Shown one piece after another: positions 48,790-59,659 of a stretch of 64,000 bases of DNA; within the stretch, counting starts at the first letter, position 1, and the number at the start of each line of letters is the position of its first letter. Both the position numbers and the translations under genes were made by a program. The stretch covers positions 4,216,001-4,280,000 of the forward strand of contig JAPFFF010000007.1 in assembly GCA_039105265.1 (NCBI GenBank), read 5' to 3'. The notes beneath the pieces were generated by a model, which did no database searches, was not told the DNA's origin, and saw only the letters and a list, made by a program, of their open reading frames with translations. The DNA comes from Tritrichomonas musculus (taxonomy: Eukaryota; Parabasalia; Tritrichomonadida; Tritrichomonadidae).

Positions 48790-50217
48790 TCATTGTCTAT
48801 TTTTGACAATGAGGTCAGCAACATAAAGACCATTTGCAGCAGCTTGTGAAAGTGATCTTGTGAAGCCAGCGCCATCACCAATAGCATAGATATCACGGCA
48901 TCCATCAATCTTGAAGTTAATATCACACTTTGGACGTGCTGAATAGTATTTACATTCGATACCATAAAGAAGAGTGTCATCTGAACCTGTTCCTGGGGCA
49001 ATTCTGTCAAGGGCTCCGAGTGTTTCAACAATGTTATCAAGTTGTCTCTTTGGAATGCAAAGAGAAAGATCTCCTGGGACTGCATCAAGCGTTGGTCGAA
49101 CTGTGCCTGACCTTAAACGTGTGGCTGTTGTTCTTCTACCTCTTCTAAGGTCTCCAAGCTTTTGGACGAGGACAGAACCACCGCTGATAAGATTTGCAAG
49201 AGCAGCGGTATGACGAGCGTATTCAATTGGATCTTTAAATGGTTGTGTGAAGTTGATTGTTGATAATAAAGCAAAGTTTGAATTCTTTGTCTTTTTAGCT
49301 TCATCACGGAAAGAGTGTCCATTAACTGTTAAAACGCCATTGGTGTTTTCAGTAACGACATTTCCTCTGTCATTAAAGCAAAACATTCTTGTGACATCTT
49401 CATACTTCTTTGATCTGTACCAAATCTTTGGTTCGTAAATCTTTTTAGCAAAATCTTCCCAAATGATAGCATCAAGTTCAACACGAACACCAATATCAAC
49501 TTGATTATTTTGAAGTTCAATGTTATTTTTCATAAGCCATTTTGAGAAGAAAGAGCTTCCAACACGTCCAACAGCAAAGATAATTTTATCTGCAGAAATT
49601 TGGTGTGAATTATTTACAGTTAAAACGTGCTTATCTTTATCAACATCAGAAACATTAGCATTTGTGCAGATTTCTATTTTACCTTGAAGATCATTAATTA
49701 ATTTGATCATAGTGTTGTAATTCCAATCTGTACCAAGATGCTTTACTTGAGCTTGGCTCATGTGAAGGTCATTCTGAATGCATAGTTTCTTTAATTCATT
49801 ATTTGGCATGTATCTGTCTTTAGTTGCTCCAAATTTAACAAGGATCTTATCTGCTTGTTCAATATAGTTGAGTACAGTTTGTGGTTCAAGGATGTCAGCA
49901 AGCCAGCCACCATATTCTGTAGTAATAATGTATTTTCCATCAGAAAAAGCACCAGCACCTGCTAATCCTTCCATAATGGAGCAAGACTTGCATTTAACGC
50001 AAGTTTTTGTTGCTTTTGCGACAATTGGGCAGCTTCTCTCGTTAAGAGGTGATCCTTTTTCAAGAAGGCAAATTTTCATGTTTGGATTTGATTCGATGCA
50101 ACGATAAGCAGCCATCAAACCACCAATTCCTCCACCAACAATAGCAAGATCATATTTGCTTTGGGTTGGAATGATTGGTTTACCAAATGACCTCTTAAAG
50201 AATGTCGAAGAAAGCAT
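48790..50217 (-). CDS. COG2509-type FAD-dependent dehydrogenase with hydrogenosomal presequence
   Basis: This 475-residue flavoprotein has its dinucleotide-binding motif at VGGGIGG (27-33), followed by acidic E53 closing the ADP-ribose site. Next comes a cysteine set C63, C73, C76, C79 (TCVKCKSC) directly before GLAGAGAFSDGK, a combination seen in the bacterial COG2509 FAD-dependent dehydrogenases. The C-terminal IYAIGDGAGFTRSLSQAAANG is the second FAD-contact motif. Substrate and electron partner are unknown. The N-terminus MLSSTFFKRSF starts ML and ends RSF, the form of hydrogenosomal targeting presequences in trichomonads (R-x-F cleavage), so import into the hydrogenosome is likely. The family is mainly bacterial, so lateral acquisition is a fair inference. 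ATG at 50,215-50,217 is right behind an Inr-like TCATATTA. Confidence 0.82.
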   Translation of the reverse strand: MLSSTFFKRSFGKPIIPTQSKYDLAIVGGGIGGLMAAYRCIESNPNMKICLLEKGSPLNERSCPIVAKATKTCVKCKSCSIMEGLAGAGAFSDGKYIITTEYGGWLADILEPQTVLNYIEQADKILVKFGATKDRYMPNNELKKLCIQNDLHMSQAQVKHLGTDWNYNTMIKLINDLQGKIEICTNANVSDVDKDKHVLTVNNSHQISADKIIFAVGRVGSSFFSKWLMKNNIELQNNQVDIGVRVELDAIIWEDFAKKIYEPKIWYRSKKYEDVTRMFCFNDRGNVVTENTNGVLTVNGHSFRDEAKKTKNSNFALLSTINFTQPFKDPIEYARHTAALANLISGGSVLVQKLGDLRRGRRTTATRLRSGTVRPTLDAVPGDLSLCIPKRQLDNIVETLGALDRIAPGTGSDDTLLYGIECKYYSARPKCDINFKIDGCRDIYAIGDGAGFTRSLSQAAANGLYVADLIVKNRQ

Positions 50218-50220
50218 TAT

Positions 50221-50228
50221 TAATATGA
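50221..50228 (-). promoter_or_regulatory. Inr-like motif of the flavoprotein gene
   Basis: TCATATTA on the minus strand, three bases before the ATG. Confidence 0.5.
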
Positions 50229-53104
50229 TTTTTTAATTGGTTCTAATCGACCAATTACACTTTTAAATTGTTTAACAGAATTCTATATAAAAAATTTGTA
50301 CGACCATGATAAATATCTCAATTTTAAATACTATTATTTTGAATTAAACTTATTGAAAAGGAATTTGTTGGTTGAGATTATCAACTTGATAATCTCAATT
50401 TTTGATTTTTATAATTTACCATTTTGGTAAATTTGTGAAATAAATTAGATGAGATTTCATTTTATCCATGTTTGACTTATATGGAAGAATAGTAATGGCT
50501 TCATACAATAGAAAATTGAATAAATTGAAAATGTGAGCTTTCAATATTTCAATATTCGAGAAATCAAAATGTGGGGGGACTCAAATAGTTTTTTGATTGG
50601 CTAATAATTGAATCTTTTTCTTCGAAATTTTATTAGTAATATAATAATATTTTATGTTTATTATATTTTATTAATTATTCATTTTATAAATAATAAATTG
50701 TATTATGAATAATAAGTGTATTTAATGATTTATGAGCAAATATTTTGAGTAGTTATTTTTACATCAAAGGAAGTTTTTTGAAGCAATGAATAAAATTAAA
50801 TATTAGCAAATCAAATATAGATACAAGCATTTATTACTGAATATAAATTAGAATTAATAATTTGTCAAATCTTTCATAAAATTGTGAAATCAGAGATTTT
50901 TGAAACCCCTAACATTACCGTTTGCAATTTTTCATAGATACATGCAAAATATTTTTATCTCAGCAAAATATTATTCAATTTTCAGCAAAATATTATTCAA
51001 TTTTCAGCAAAATATTATTTACTTAATTTAAAATATATATTATGTTTAGTCACATTATATTAATGTTTATAGGATAATTTTAATTAGATTTTTTGAAATT
51101 AAAATCATAATATTTTCAATATTATATGTCAGAAATAGAATTACAATGTCTTCTGGTTAAACATTAGCATATACATTGTATAACTATAGGCCAGATGAAT
51201 TTTCGTTTAAATTTTCGTTAAACCGAAATTTAATGATCATCAGGTTTAAAAACTGTTGAAATAATTAAAACTTGTTAAAAATATTTGCTTGATTAATTTA
51301 TATATTTAATACTTAATCCAATTCCAAAAGTTAAAATCAAAAATAATCGAAAGAATTAAATGTTATAATACAAATAAAACTGAAATAATCATTAATTTTT
51401 AATATATAATGTAAATAAATATATTTTTAATATTGTATATTTATTAAATCTTTTAAATGTCTTTTAATAAAATTTTTAGCAAGATATAATGAATTATTGG
51501 AAAATTATAACCCTCAACATTTTTAAATCTGTGGAAAAATGGAAATGTAAGTGAACATTTATATTAAAACTGAGGTTATATATATGATTCATACAATCGT
51601 TATATACGATTTCTTGATTAATTTTGTCGAAATTAAGATTAACAAAATTAAAATTAAGTAAATCCATTTTATTTTCAAATAAAATATATTTTAAATATGA
51701 TATTAAACAAGGTTTAATAGATAAAATAGCAATATGTTAAAAGAATAAAATGAATATCATCAAATTATTAGTGTTTACTCAATAATTAGTATATATTCTA
51801 ATTTATTATTTTTATATTTATTTTATAATTCTATTTAAATGATTTTAATATAATAAAATTTCGTATATATACCAATATTAATATTTTTTATTTTATTTCA
51901 ATAATACACGTTACTCATACTCGATGACTCAAATATTCTGAGCTGGTGTATCAATAAACACGTTATCCATACCCGATTGCTCAAATATTTGAGAATAATA
52001 CAGAGATTTATTTTATTTAAAAATAAAATCATTTCTGGTTAACATATTTATGTTTAGCATATCTTAAATAATAAAATGGTTAATTATATTTTTGTTAACC
52101 TTTTAAATGAGGAGAAAGTTCATTAAAAAAAATTATAACCCATTATTTCATTAATTAAAACGAATAAAAATATTGATCACTTTAAAACATAAATCAATGA
52201 ATAAGAAAATCATTTTATTAGAGAAATATATAGCATTAAAATATCTATCATTTTTGAATCTGAGAAAAAGAAATAAAAATTTAGCCAAAAAATGAATACA
52301 TATATTTAACTTATTTATGTTATCATTATACGCTATTGTAATATTATTTTGATAAATATGTTGCTTTATTATTAAAATAATATTGCAAAAATGTAATTTA
52401 ATAAGAACATCTTGAATAATAACCTTATGCGAATCATTTCCAACTAGTTTCTGATTATAAAGTTGAAGATAAGTAGCCCAAATTGCGCTACTTTGCATCA
52501 AATTTTTATGAATTTTTATAGAAACGTATATTTTTTAAGTCACATTTCATTAATAACATGAAGTGAAGTATTGAAAACGAAATAAAAAATACGTTTTTTT
52601 TGATAGTTCATTTATCTTTACTAATATTTTTTTGATATCTTTAAATATTCTAAAAAACAATTAATTATTTGAATATAAAATATAATTGTCATATAAATTC
52701 GTAATTTATTCATATATTATGAAATTTTTAATATCAATTTCTCAATTTCTATAATTTGCATATTTATTTTGGAATATTATTATTATATATAAGTAGAAGA
52801 ATCATATTTATGAAGATAAATAAGTGAATGTTGAATGAATGCAAAATTATTATTATTGATGATCATGAAATTCTGAATGTTGAGATTACATGCTGATATA
52901 AAAAATATCAGCATGTAATCTTTATTAACTTTAATGAACTTTGGTCAGAGCATTTTTAAAATCTAATTTTGACATTATATAATCAGTATATTTGTTTTTT
53001 ACCTTGAAAATAAATAATAAATAATCTATCAAAAAGGTTTTGTTGGGGGTTTTAATATAATTATAAATAATCAGACTATAAAAAAATGGCTTGTTTTTAG
53101 TAAA
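50229..53104. other. AT-rich gene-poor region with short repeats
   Basis: No firm gene in 2.9 kb. Contents: a 22-bp tandem repeat (CAGCAAAATATTATTCAATT..) in almost three copies at 50,961-51,022; a 53-base two-copy repeat around 51,907 and 51,958 (CACGTTA..CATAC.CGAT..CTCAAATATT); a minus-strand scrap at 52,151-52,501, whose first 36 residues (MQSSAIWATYLQLYNQKLVG) look protein-like before it turns into AT-rich filler; and a hairpin at 52,883-52,921. Confidence 0.5.
52883..52921. repeat. 17-bp perfect hairpin behind the subtilisin gene
   Basis: AGATTACATGCTGATAT (52,883-52,899) pairs perfectly with 52,905-52,921 around a five-A loop. It lies about 180 bases beyond the stop of the minus-strand subtilisin gene. 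Confidence 0.75.
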
Positions 53105-56100
53105 TTAGAGTAAATTTTTGCTCAAGCTCAGCATAACTGAGCTTGAATTCGCATCAGTTTTCTTCTTTTTGCATAATAGAACGCATAGAGTAATTGAAAG
53201 AGCAATAACTATCAAACCAAGTACCAAAGCTGAAACAGAAACAATTAAGAAGAGGTTTCTTGATACAGTTTTAAGCTTTGCATCTGAAGATGAATCTGCT
53301 GTTGGTTCTGGTAATAAGGTTGGTGCTGGGTGTGTGATTGGTACAGATGTTGGAACAGATGTTGGATCTGATGGTGGAACAGATGGTGGATCTGATGGTG
53401 GAACAGATGGTGGATCTGTGATTGGTTTTGTTGGCCTTGTTGGCTTGCCTGTTGGTTCTTGCTTAGTATTAGATGAAACAACGAAGTCAACTGGGTAAGG
53501 AGATGTATTATAAATCATTAAAATGGCATGAATATCGCTTGAAGGTCCTGATGAAGGGCATGTGTAAGAAATAGAAATGCCACTATTAACTGAAATTTGA
53601 TCTGCTTCAGCTTCAATTCCAACATTTTCATAATCAAAGAATGCTGCGACTTTAGGTTCAAAAACTGTAGCTGGGGTAACTTGGTAGTTGATATGCTCAA
53701 ATCTATCAAATGGGTAATATAATGCAACATAAGAAACTCCATAAGGTCTTAATTTGTAAACTTCGCGTGGAATATCTGGCATATATTCATAAGCCTTAGT
53801 TTGGCATGACCTTCCATAATTAAGGTTGTTGCATTCATTCATTGTTGTTTCCTGATTGCATGAACCAGATCCTGCGTCTACTGGGATGCATTTTGTTGCT
53901 TTTTCGAATTGAATCAATTTTTTATCGTCATTCAAAGGACCAAATATGGTAACAGCAAATTCAACATCTTTTATTGAATTTTCTAAATTTGATGGATATG
54001 AAGTAAAGACATGGATTTCATAATTTCCGTCAACAATGTCATCATGATCAATAATTACACGTTCATTTGTAGAATAGTGTTCTTCTGTATTGTCTTCACG
54101 CAAGTTTCCACGATAAACCACATTATTTGGATCAACAATAACGAGATCTATGTCAACAGCAAGGGCAGCTGCGGAATCAGATGAAAGAGAAAGATCTAAA
54201 TAGGATAGAGTAATACGGAAATCGTTGGTATCGGAAGCTTTTTTGAGGGAGACAGTTGACATGAGATGTTTATCTGTAATCTTTAAATGTTCTCCGATAA
54301 GAATTCGTTTATTGTCAACATCTTCGCCGTTTCCAATATATTTGCCTAAATTTATCATTCCAAAGCCAGTTGATGCATCTGGATGTTTTGTTTTCATTGG
54401 ATCAGCAGAATTGATCATGAAAGAACGTGCTAATGCTGCTGAAATGGTTGTTGGGGTTTTTCTGTAATTGCCTTCCATAAAGTATTGGTAAACTAGAGCT
54501 GATGCGCCAGCACAAGTTGGCGTTGCCATTGAGGTTCCATATTTATAAGTTAATCCTTCGTGATTTGGTTCGCTCTTTTCTAATGATTGTGCTGATAAAA
54601 CGTTAACGCCAGGGCACATGATATCAGGTTTCATGATACCATGGCTTCCTGTTCCTTGTGATGAAAAATCTGCCTTGCTATATGTTTTGTTTATTACATA
54701 ATTTGTATAAAAACTATTGCCTTGATACTTTGGAACTGATGAGTTTTCTAAATACATAACAGGAAATGTGTGTTTGAAGCCCATTTGCTCGAAATTATTA
54801 ACAGTAAATTCAGTTGTTGTTATTACAAAGTAAGGTGGGGAATCTTTTGATAAAGCATCAAATTGTTCTTTTGTATCAATAATTAAGACATCAGTGGGTT
54901 TATTTTCTTTTGGATCTCTTGTGGTTGTAATTTTCAATCTGCCTACATTGAAAAGACTATTCAATCCAGGGTTGTTTTCATAATTTGTATTTGACCAATC
55001 AAGGATTTTAAGTAAGATTTGATCAGATCCTATTATTATGTAAACGTCTCGGTTTTCCTTGCCAATTATCTCTTCGTCGATTGAAATTTGAGAAATAGCT
55101 CCAACAGTTAAAACATTTTTGGCTGATCCAGGTGATCTTAATGTTTCATAGCCATCTAGTTCTTTCTTAATTAATCCAGAGTTTCCAGCAGCAAAAACGA
55201 AAAGAGTATCTGGACGTTCAAATTGAGCCATATCCCATGATCTATCATTAACAATAGTATCACGATCTAATCCCCAGCTATTAGAAGAAATATGTGGTTT
55301 AACAATATCAACTGTTTCGGTAATTTTTTTAAGATCAAAGTTTTGATCGTTTGAAGTATAAAAGGCTAATTTACTTCCATATGCATTACCATTATATTTA
55401 GCAGCAGGACTTGATTCGTTTAGAGCCCGTCCTGTAATAGTTCCAGCTGTATGAGTTCCATGTTCATTATCAAAGCATGGTTCCTTGCCAGTAGCACTGA
55501 TATATACAAGTTTTCTGTGATTTGTTATCTTTTTATTGATTTCAACCTTTGGGCATTCGGGATCATAGAAGTATGTGGAATTAGTATCCAAGAATGTGTC
55601 AGCTACAAGAATCGTAACTCCTGTGCCATCTAATCCTTGTTTATTTAAAAACCTATTAAAATCTATAATATGAGAGCCATCAGAATTGGTTAAAGCAGAA
55701 GATTCATAGGTGTTTTTTTGCGTAAATCCGGAAACCCTACAATTTAATATTTCGCCTTCATTGCTATATGCAACAGAGTAAATTCTTTTATCTTGTGTTA
55801 ATACTTCTACTAATGATGAAAGGCATTTTTTGTTTCCGTGTACTGAAAATGTAGATGATGTTGTAAATTTAAAGTTATAATCACATTTACTGTTCTTAAA
55901 TTGAGCATTATAATCATTTATTATTGATTCTGGATCTGAAGCCTCAACTGATAGAATTGACCATTTGCCATCAGGTGAATTTGTTACTTTGTTGTCGCTT
56001 TCAACTTCAAGAGCTTTTCCATAATTATTTGAACGAATGAAATTAACTTGAGAGGGAGTGAGGAAAAGATTATAAATATTTTTGGAAATTAAATTTTCAG

Positions 56101-56317
56101 CGTTGAGGTATATTCCTTGATTTTGAAGTTTTTGAATTATTTCCTTCTTACTTTCAGATAGCCCATTACCATTAAAATTGAAATTAATAAAATACCAAGA
56201 ATCATCAATTGAACGTTTTTGAATATTTGAGTCAACATCAAAAGAAACTTTTTTGGCTCTTCTTGGAAACTTCAGTTCATATGAAAAGCAAGAAGTCCAA
56301 ATTAATAAAAGGAGCAT
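53105..56317 (-). CDS. Membrane-anchored subtilisin-like serine protease (S8)
   Basis: This 1,070-residue secreted protease is tethered to the cell surface. The frame is open to 56,326, but the ATG at 56,315-56,317 is chosen because it starts the signal peptide MLLLLIWTSCFS. The catalytic residues are visible: Asp 240 (VADTF), His 286 (HGTHTAG), Asn 379 (AAGNSG) and Ser 596 (GTSMATP). A long insertion (about 390-540) separates Asn from Ser, like the PA-type insert of other large subtilases. A beta-rich domain follows to about 930, then a proline linker with repeated DPPSVPPS words (about 955-995), a membrane span (about 1,030-1,053) and a short tail with KKKK. This is the TvSUB type of trichomonad protease, probably involved in surface processing. 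The residues before about 200 may be a propeptide. Confidence 0.9.
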   Translation of the reverse strand: MLLLLIWTSCFSYELKFPRRAKKVSFDVDSNIQKRSIDDSWYFINFNFNGNGLSESKKEIIQKLQNQGIYLNAENLISKNIYNLFLTPSQVNFIRSNNYGKALEVESDNKVTNSPDGKWSILSVEASDPESIINDYNAQFKNSKCDYNFKFTTSSTFSVHGNKKCLSSLVEVLTQDKRIYSVAYSNEGEILNCRVSGFTQKNTYESSALTNSDGSHIIDFNRFLNKQGLDGTGVTILVADTFLDTNSTYFYDPECPKVEINKKITNHRKLVYISATGKEPCFDNEHGTHTAGTITGRALNESSPAAKYNGNAYGSKLAFYTSNDQNFDLKKITETVDIVKPHISSNSWGLDRDTIVNDRSWDMAQFERPDTLFVFAAGNSGLIKKELDGYETLRSPGSAKNVLTVGAISQISIDEEIIGKENRDVYIIIGSDQILLKILDWSNTNYENNPGLNSLFNVGRLKITTTRDPKENKPTDVLIIDTKEQFDALSKDSPPYFVITTTEFTVNNFEQMGFKHTFPVMYLENSSVPKYQGNSFYTNYVINKTYSKADFSSQGTGSHGIMKPDIMCPGVNVLSAQSLEKSEPNHEGLTYKYGTSMATPTCAGASALVYQYFMEGNYRKTPTTISAALARSFMINSADPMKTKHPDASTGFGMINLGKYIGNGEDVDNKRILIGEHLKITDKHLMSTVSLKKASDTNDFRITLSYLDLSLSSDSAAALAVDIDLVIVDPNNVVYRGNLREDNTEEHYSTNERVIIDHDDIVDGNYEIHVFTSYPSNLENSIKDVEFAVTIFGPLNDDKKLIQFEKATKCIPVDAGSGSCNQETTMNECNNLNYGRSCQTKAYEYMPDIPREVYKLRPYGVSYVALYYPFDRFEHINYQVTPATVFEPKVAAFFDYENVGIEAEADQISVNSGISISYTCPSSGPSSDIHAILMIYNTSPYPVDFVVSSNTKQEPTGKPTRPTKPITDPPSVPPSDPPSVPPSDPTSVPTSVPITHPAPTLLPEPTADSSSDAKLKTVSRNLFLIVSVSALVLGLIVIALSITLCVLLCKKKKTDANSSSVMLSLSKNLL

Positions 56318-56395
56318 GTTTTTCAAAAATAATTAATTAAAATTTGACCTTTTATACGATTAAGCTTTCAATTTTCTAAGAAAGTTCAGAAAGTA

Positions 56396-56414
56396 TAACG
56401 TGCTTTCAATAGAT
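56396..56414 (-). promoter_or_regulatory. Shared 19-bp upstream block (subtilisin copy)
   Basis: TAACGTGCTTTCAATAGAT, identical to 17,800-17,818. Here it starts 79 bases upstream of the subtilisin ATG. Its reverse complement reads ATCTATTGAAAGCACGTTA in the direction of the gene. Confidence 0.4.
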
Positions 56415-56744
56415 CCATAGCATTTCATAAGATCCAGATCAAGGTCAATCTAACGTAAATTGGCCATAGTTTGATCGTTTTTATACAAAAAAGAAAACCA
56501 AATATGATCAGAAATATTTTTATCAGAAATTTTAGAAATTTTCCACAAAACTTTTTGTGAACTCTGCTCACAATTATTCTTTCTGAAAAAGTTTATCTAT
56601 TAAAAAGAAATACCAATATTATTTTGTGATTAATTTAAATTATTGATGAGAATAATAATAGAATATATATTTAATTTATATTGTTTATTATATATATATA
56701 TTAAAAAAAAATAAAAATAAATTGTATTGTTATTTTTAATTTAA

Positions 56745-59377
56745 GGTACAAATCCAATACGTTATTTATTTGACCTGTGAACGTTTATTTTTTGTGAAAA
56801 GCGACCCCTCGGAAAAAGTTTGAATTTGAATAGTGTCAGATTTGTGATTCTGAACTTTATTTTTTAAGGTGAAAAAAAACGAATAATCCAATTACAGAGT
56901 TTCTATTAAATTTGATAAATATTTGTATGTCTAAAATTGTTTTATCGCATTATTAAACGTTTTAAAATATAATATTTTGATTTCATATAAAAATATTTCA
57001 AGATATTTTAATTTAAAACTTCTGATAATTTTATTTCAAATATATAATTTTCAGTTAATTTCAATTGAAATATAAAAAATAATTATTCAAAAATAAAATA
57101 TTTAAATTGTTTTGTTCTCTCGTATATTCCTTAATTATTAACAAATTAATTATATTATATACATTCATATATTACTATATGAATAATTTTTGTATTATAC
57201 TTAAGCATAATTATAATACATGCAATATAAAAATATTTTTGTAAAATATTTCTAACCATTTTTTTGAAATTTACCGTATCTCAAAATTCTTCATAACACT
57301 CAGAATAACTACTGAACGCTATTGAGAGATATATTCAAATTTTATGAACATTACAAATTCTTTTTCTAAAGACCATTGAATTTTTAACAACTTTTTCAAG
57401 AGTCTTAGAAAAGATTTTCAATGTATCTCAAAATTTCAAAATGGATAAACATTTTGAATCTTGATTCTCTTTTCACAAAAAACAAAAGTGAAAAAAAGAT
57501 ATCAAAATAATAAAATAAACAAAAAAGAAATAAAATAGGTAATAATTTAAAAATTTAGTATTAAAAAAAGATTATAAGAAAAAAAAAAAGAGAAAAAGTA
57601 ACAAGTTTGAACTAGAAAAGCCTTAATTCGACAAAACTCTTCACATTGTTTTGGGATTTAGTTATGTTCAAAGATCATTCACTACTAAAAGAGAGGTAAT
57701 CTCCAATTGAAGAGCTTATCTTACGCTCAGCTAATGCCTATTCGCTTTTTGATGAATCTTGATCCAGTTTTATTTGCTTTTCGTTGAATATTTTTCTTCG
57801 TTCGATTTGAATTTTGAAGCAGTTTGAAAATGATTTTGAGAACGATGCAATATAATTGCCCACTGAAGTCATTTGATGTAAATGCGCGATTGAAAATTGC
57901 TTTATTTGATTGGTTTGAGTAATCTTTTTCTTTATGTTTGGCTTTGCAAATAATGAAAACCGCTAGAAATTATCTCAAAAAGTTTCATCCGAATGCCTCT
58001 ACTATAATATATATATGACCAAATAGTATAGTCTAATATAATAACACTATTGGCTTTTTGAATAATACTATTCAACCAATTCTGAACTGCTTTTCAAAAA
58101 GTCAGAAGTGTTCAGTAGTTATTCTAGGCGTTATGAAATAAGATTATTCTTTATCATATTTCTATAAGTTATTTTATATACGGTAATTGAAATAATATTG
58201 AAATAAGATTATTCTTTATCATATTTCTATAAGTTCAAGGACTGACTTTTCGTCATTTAATTTCTTGGTAACAAATTAATATATTTATATGTTTTAATTT
58301 AAGCTTATATTAAAGAATATTTTAAAAAAAAATTAAATGTAAATTTCAAGATATATTAAAAATAAAATTAGAAAATAACGGATTATTTCATTTTATAAAA
58401 TATTATAAATCTTTTTAATTTTTGATGAAAAATGACAGTTTATCCATTTAATAATGTTAATAATTTAATTTATAACTAATATATTAACATGAATAAATGA
58501 TTTATATTTATAAAGTTTATTTTTATAAAGAGATAAATATAGATAATAATACTGTTTATTTTTATAAAATTCCCTCAGAATTTTCTTCATTCACCTCTCA
58601 TTTTTCATCGAATCTTATCAAATCTTCATCATATAAAATAGATAATTTATCAAAAAGTTATTATTTGATAATAAAATATCTTTTTTCCTACATTACAAAA
58701 TTTATCAAAATATTTATATATAAATATAATATTATAAATATAACAATTTAACCAAATATAAGCAATGAAATACTACTCTATTTTAAAAAGTAAAAATCAA
58801 CATTTTAAAAATAATATATCTCCATTCATAATCATAAATACTTTCATATTATTATGAATATTCAACAAATAAACAATTTAATAAAAGAAATACTTTCTAA
58901 ATAATGATATATAAAAAGCTTTATAAGTTAATCTTTGAACAAAAATATGTCTGTTGATTTGCTATTGTATTGGACATCTCTACATGTATATCATAATTTT
59001 ATCTAAGAATATTTAATTTTTTTTCTATCTAATCAAGTTTATGCCCTTTTGGGATAATAATATTTTTATTAAAAATCAAAACAAACATTGAATTTCGTAA
59101 CATACTAACATATTAGGAATATTTATTTCAATAAAAAAGCTAAATTCAAGATATATTCAGTTGATTAACAAATTTGAGTATTATTATTAAGAATTAATAC
59201 ATCACGCTCAATATTTTAATTTACTATAATTTTTAAAAAGATTATAATCATAAAAGATTCAAAAGGACCACTTTTTTTGTTTTATTTATATTGAAAACTT
59301 GAAAAATATCTAAAATAAGCGACCATTTATAAATGTCAAAAAAAAAAGACGGTTATTTAACGTATTGGATTTGTACC
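56745..59377. mobile_element. TTAA-flanked transposon (2.6 kb) with a nested insertion
   Basis: The left end GGTACAAATCCAATACGTTA and the right end (inwards) GGTACAAATCCAATACGTTA are perfect inverted repeats of 20 bases, and TTAA lies directly outside both (56,741-56,744 and 59,378-59,381). The left 110 bases also match the 228-bp element at 31,540. No transposase frame is visible. Inside, 57,271-58,186 is bounded by TTACCGTAT and ATACGGTAA and has a second inverted pair, AGAATAACTACTGAAC at 57,302-57,317 and 58,110-58,125, so another element seems nested. Within that, about 57,730-57,920 on the minus strand, is a coding-like scrap (FTSNDFSGQLYCIVLKIIF, then KKRIGIS) that I cannot identify. 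A 36-base direct repeat occurs at 58,135 and 58,199. Confidence 0.75.
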
Positions 59378-59659
59378 TTAAGATATTTTTAGTTTTTATT
59401 GAATGTAATTTGATTTTTTAAAGATTTGTAAACTTCTCAATAGAAAAAGCATTATTTTGCTATTACTTTAATGTAAGCAAATACTAAGAGCATATAATTG
59501 GAGTGAACAAAGCATAAGTAAAAAGCATGAGAAAAAGTTTTTCATATCAGAAAAAAAAATTATCTTAACATTGTATATTCATGGTATAAAGTCTTTTATA
59601 AGTATTTTAAATTGAATAATATATAATAATAATGAATTCTATATAATCCTAGTATTATT

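Noticed and set aside
58497-58751. Plus-strand 84-codon frame
   Set aside because: AT-rich low-complexity translation inside the TTAA element without motif or promoter.
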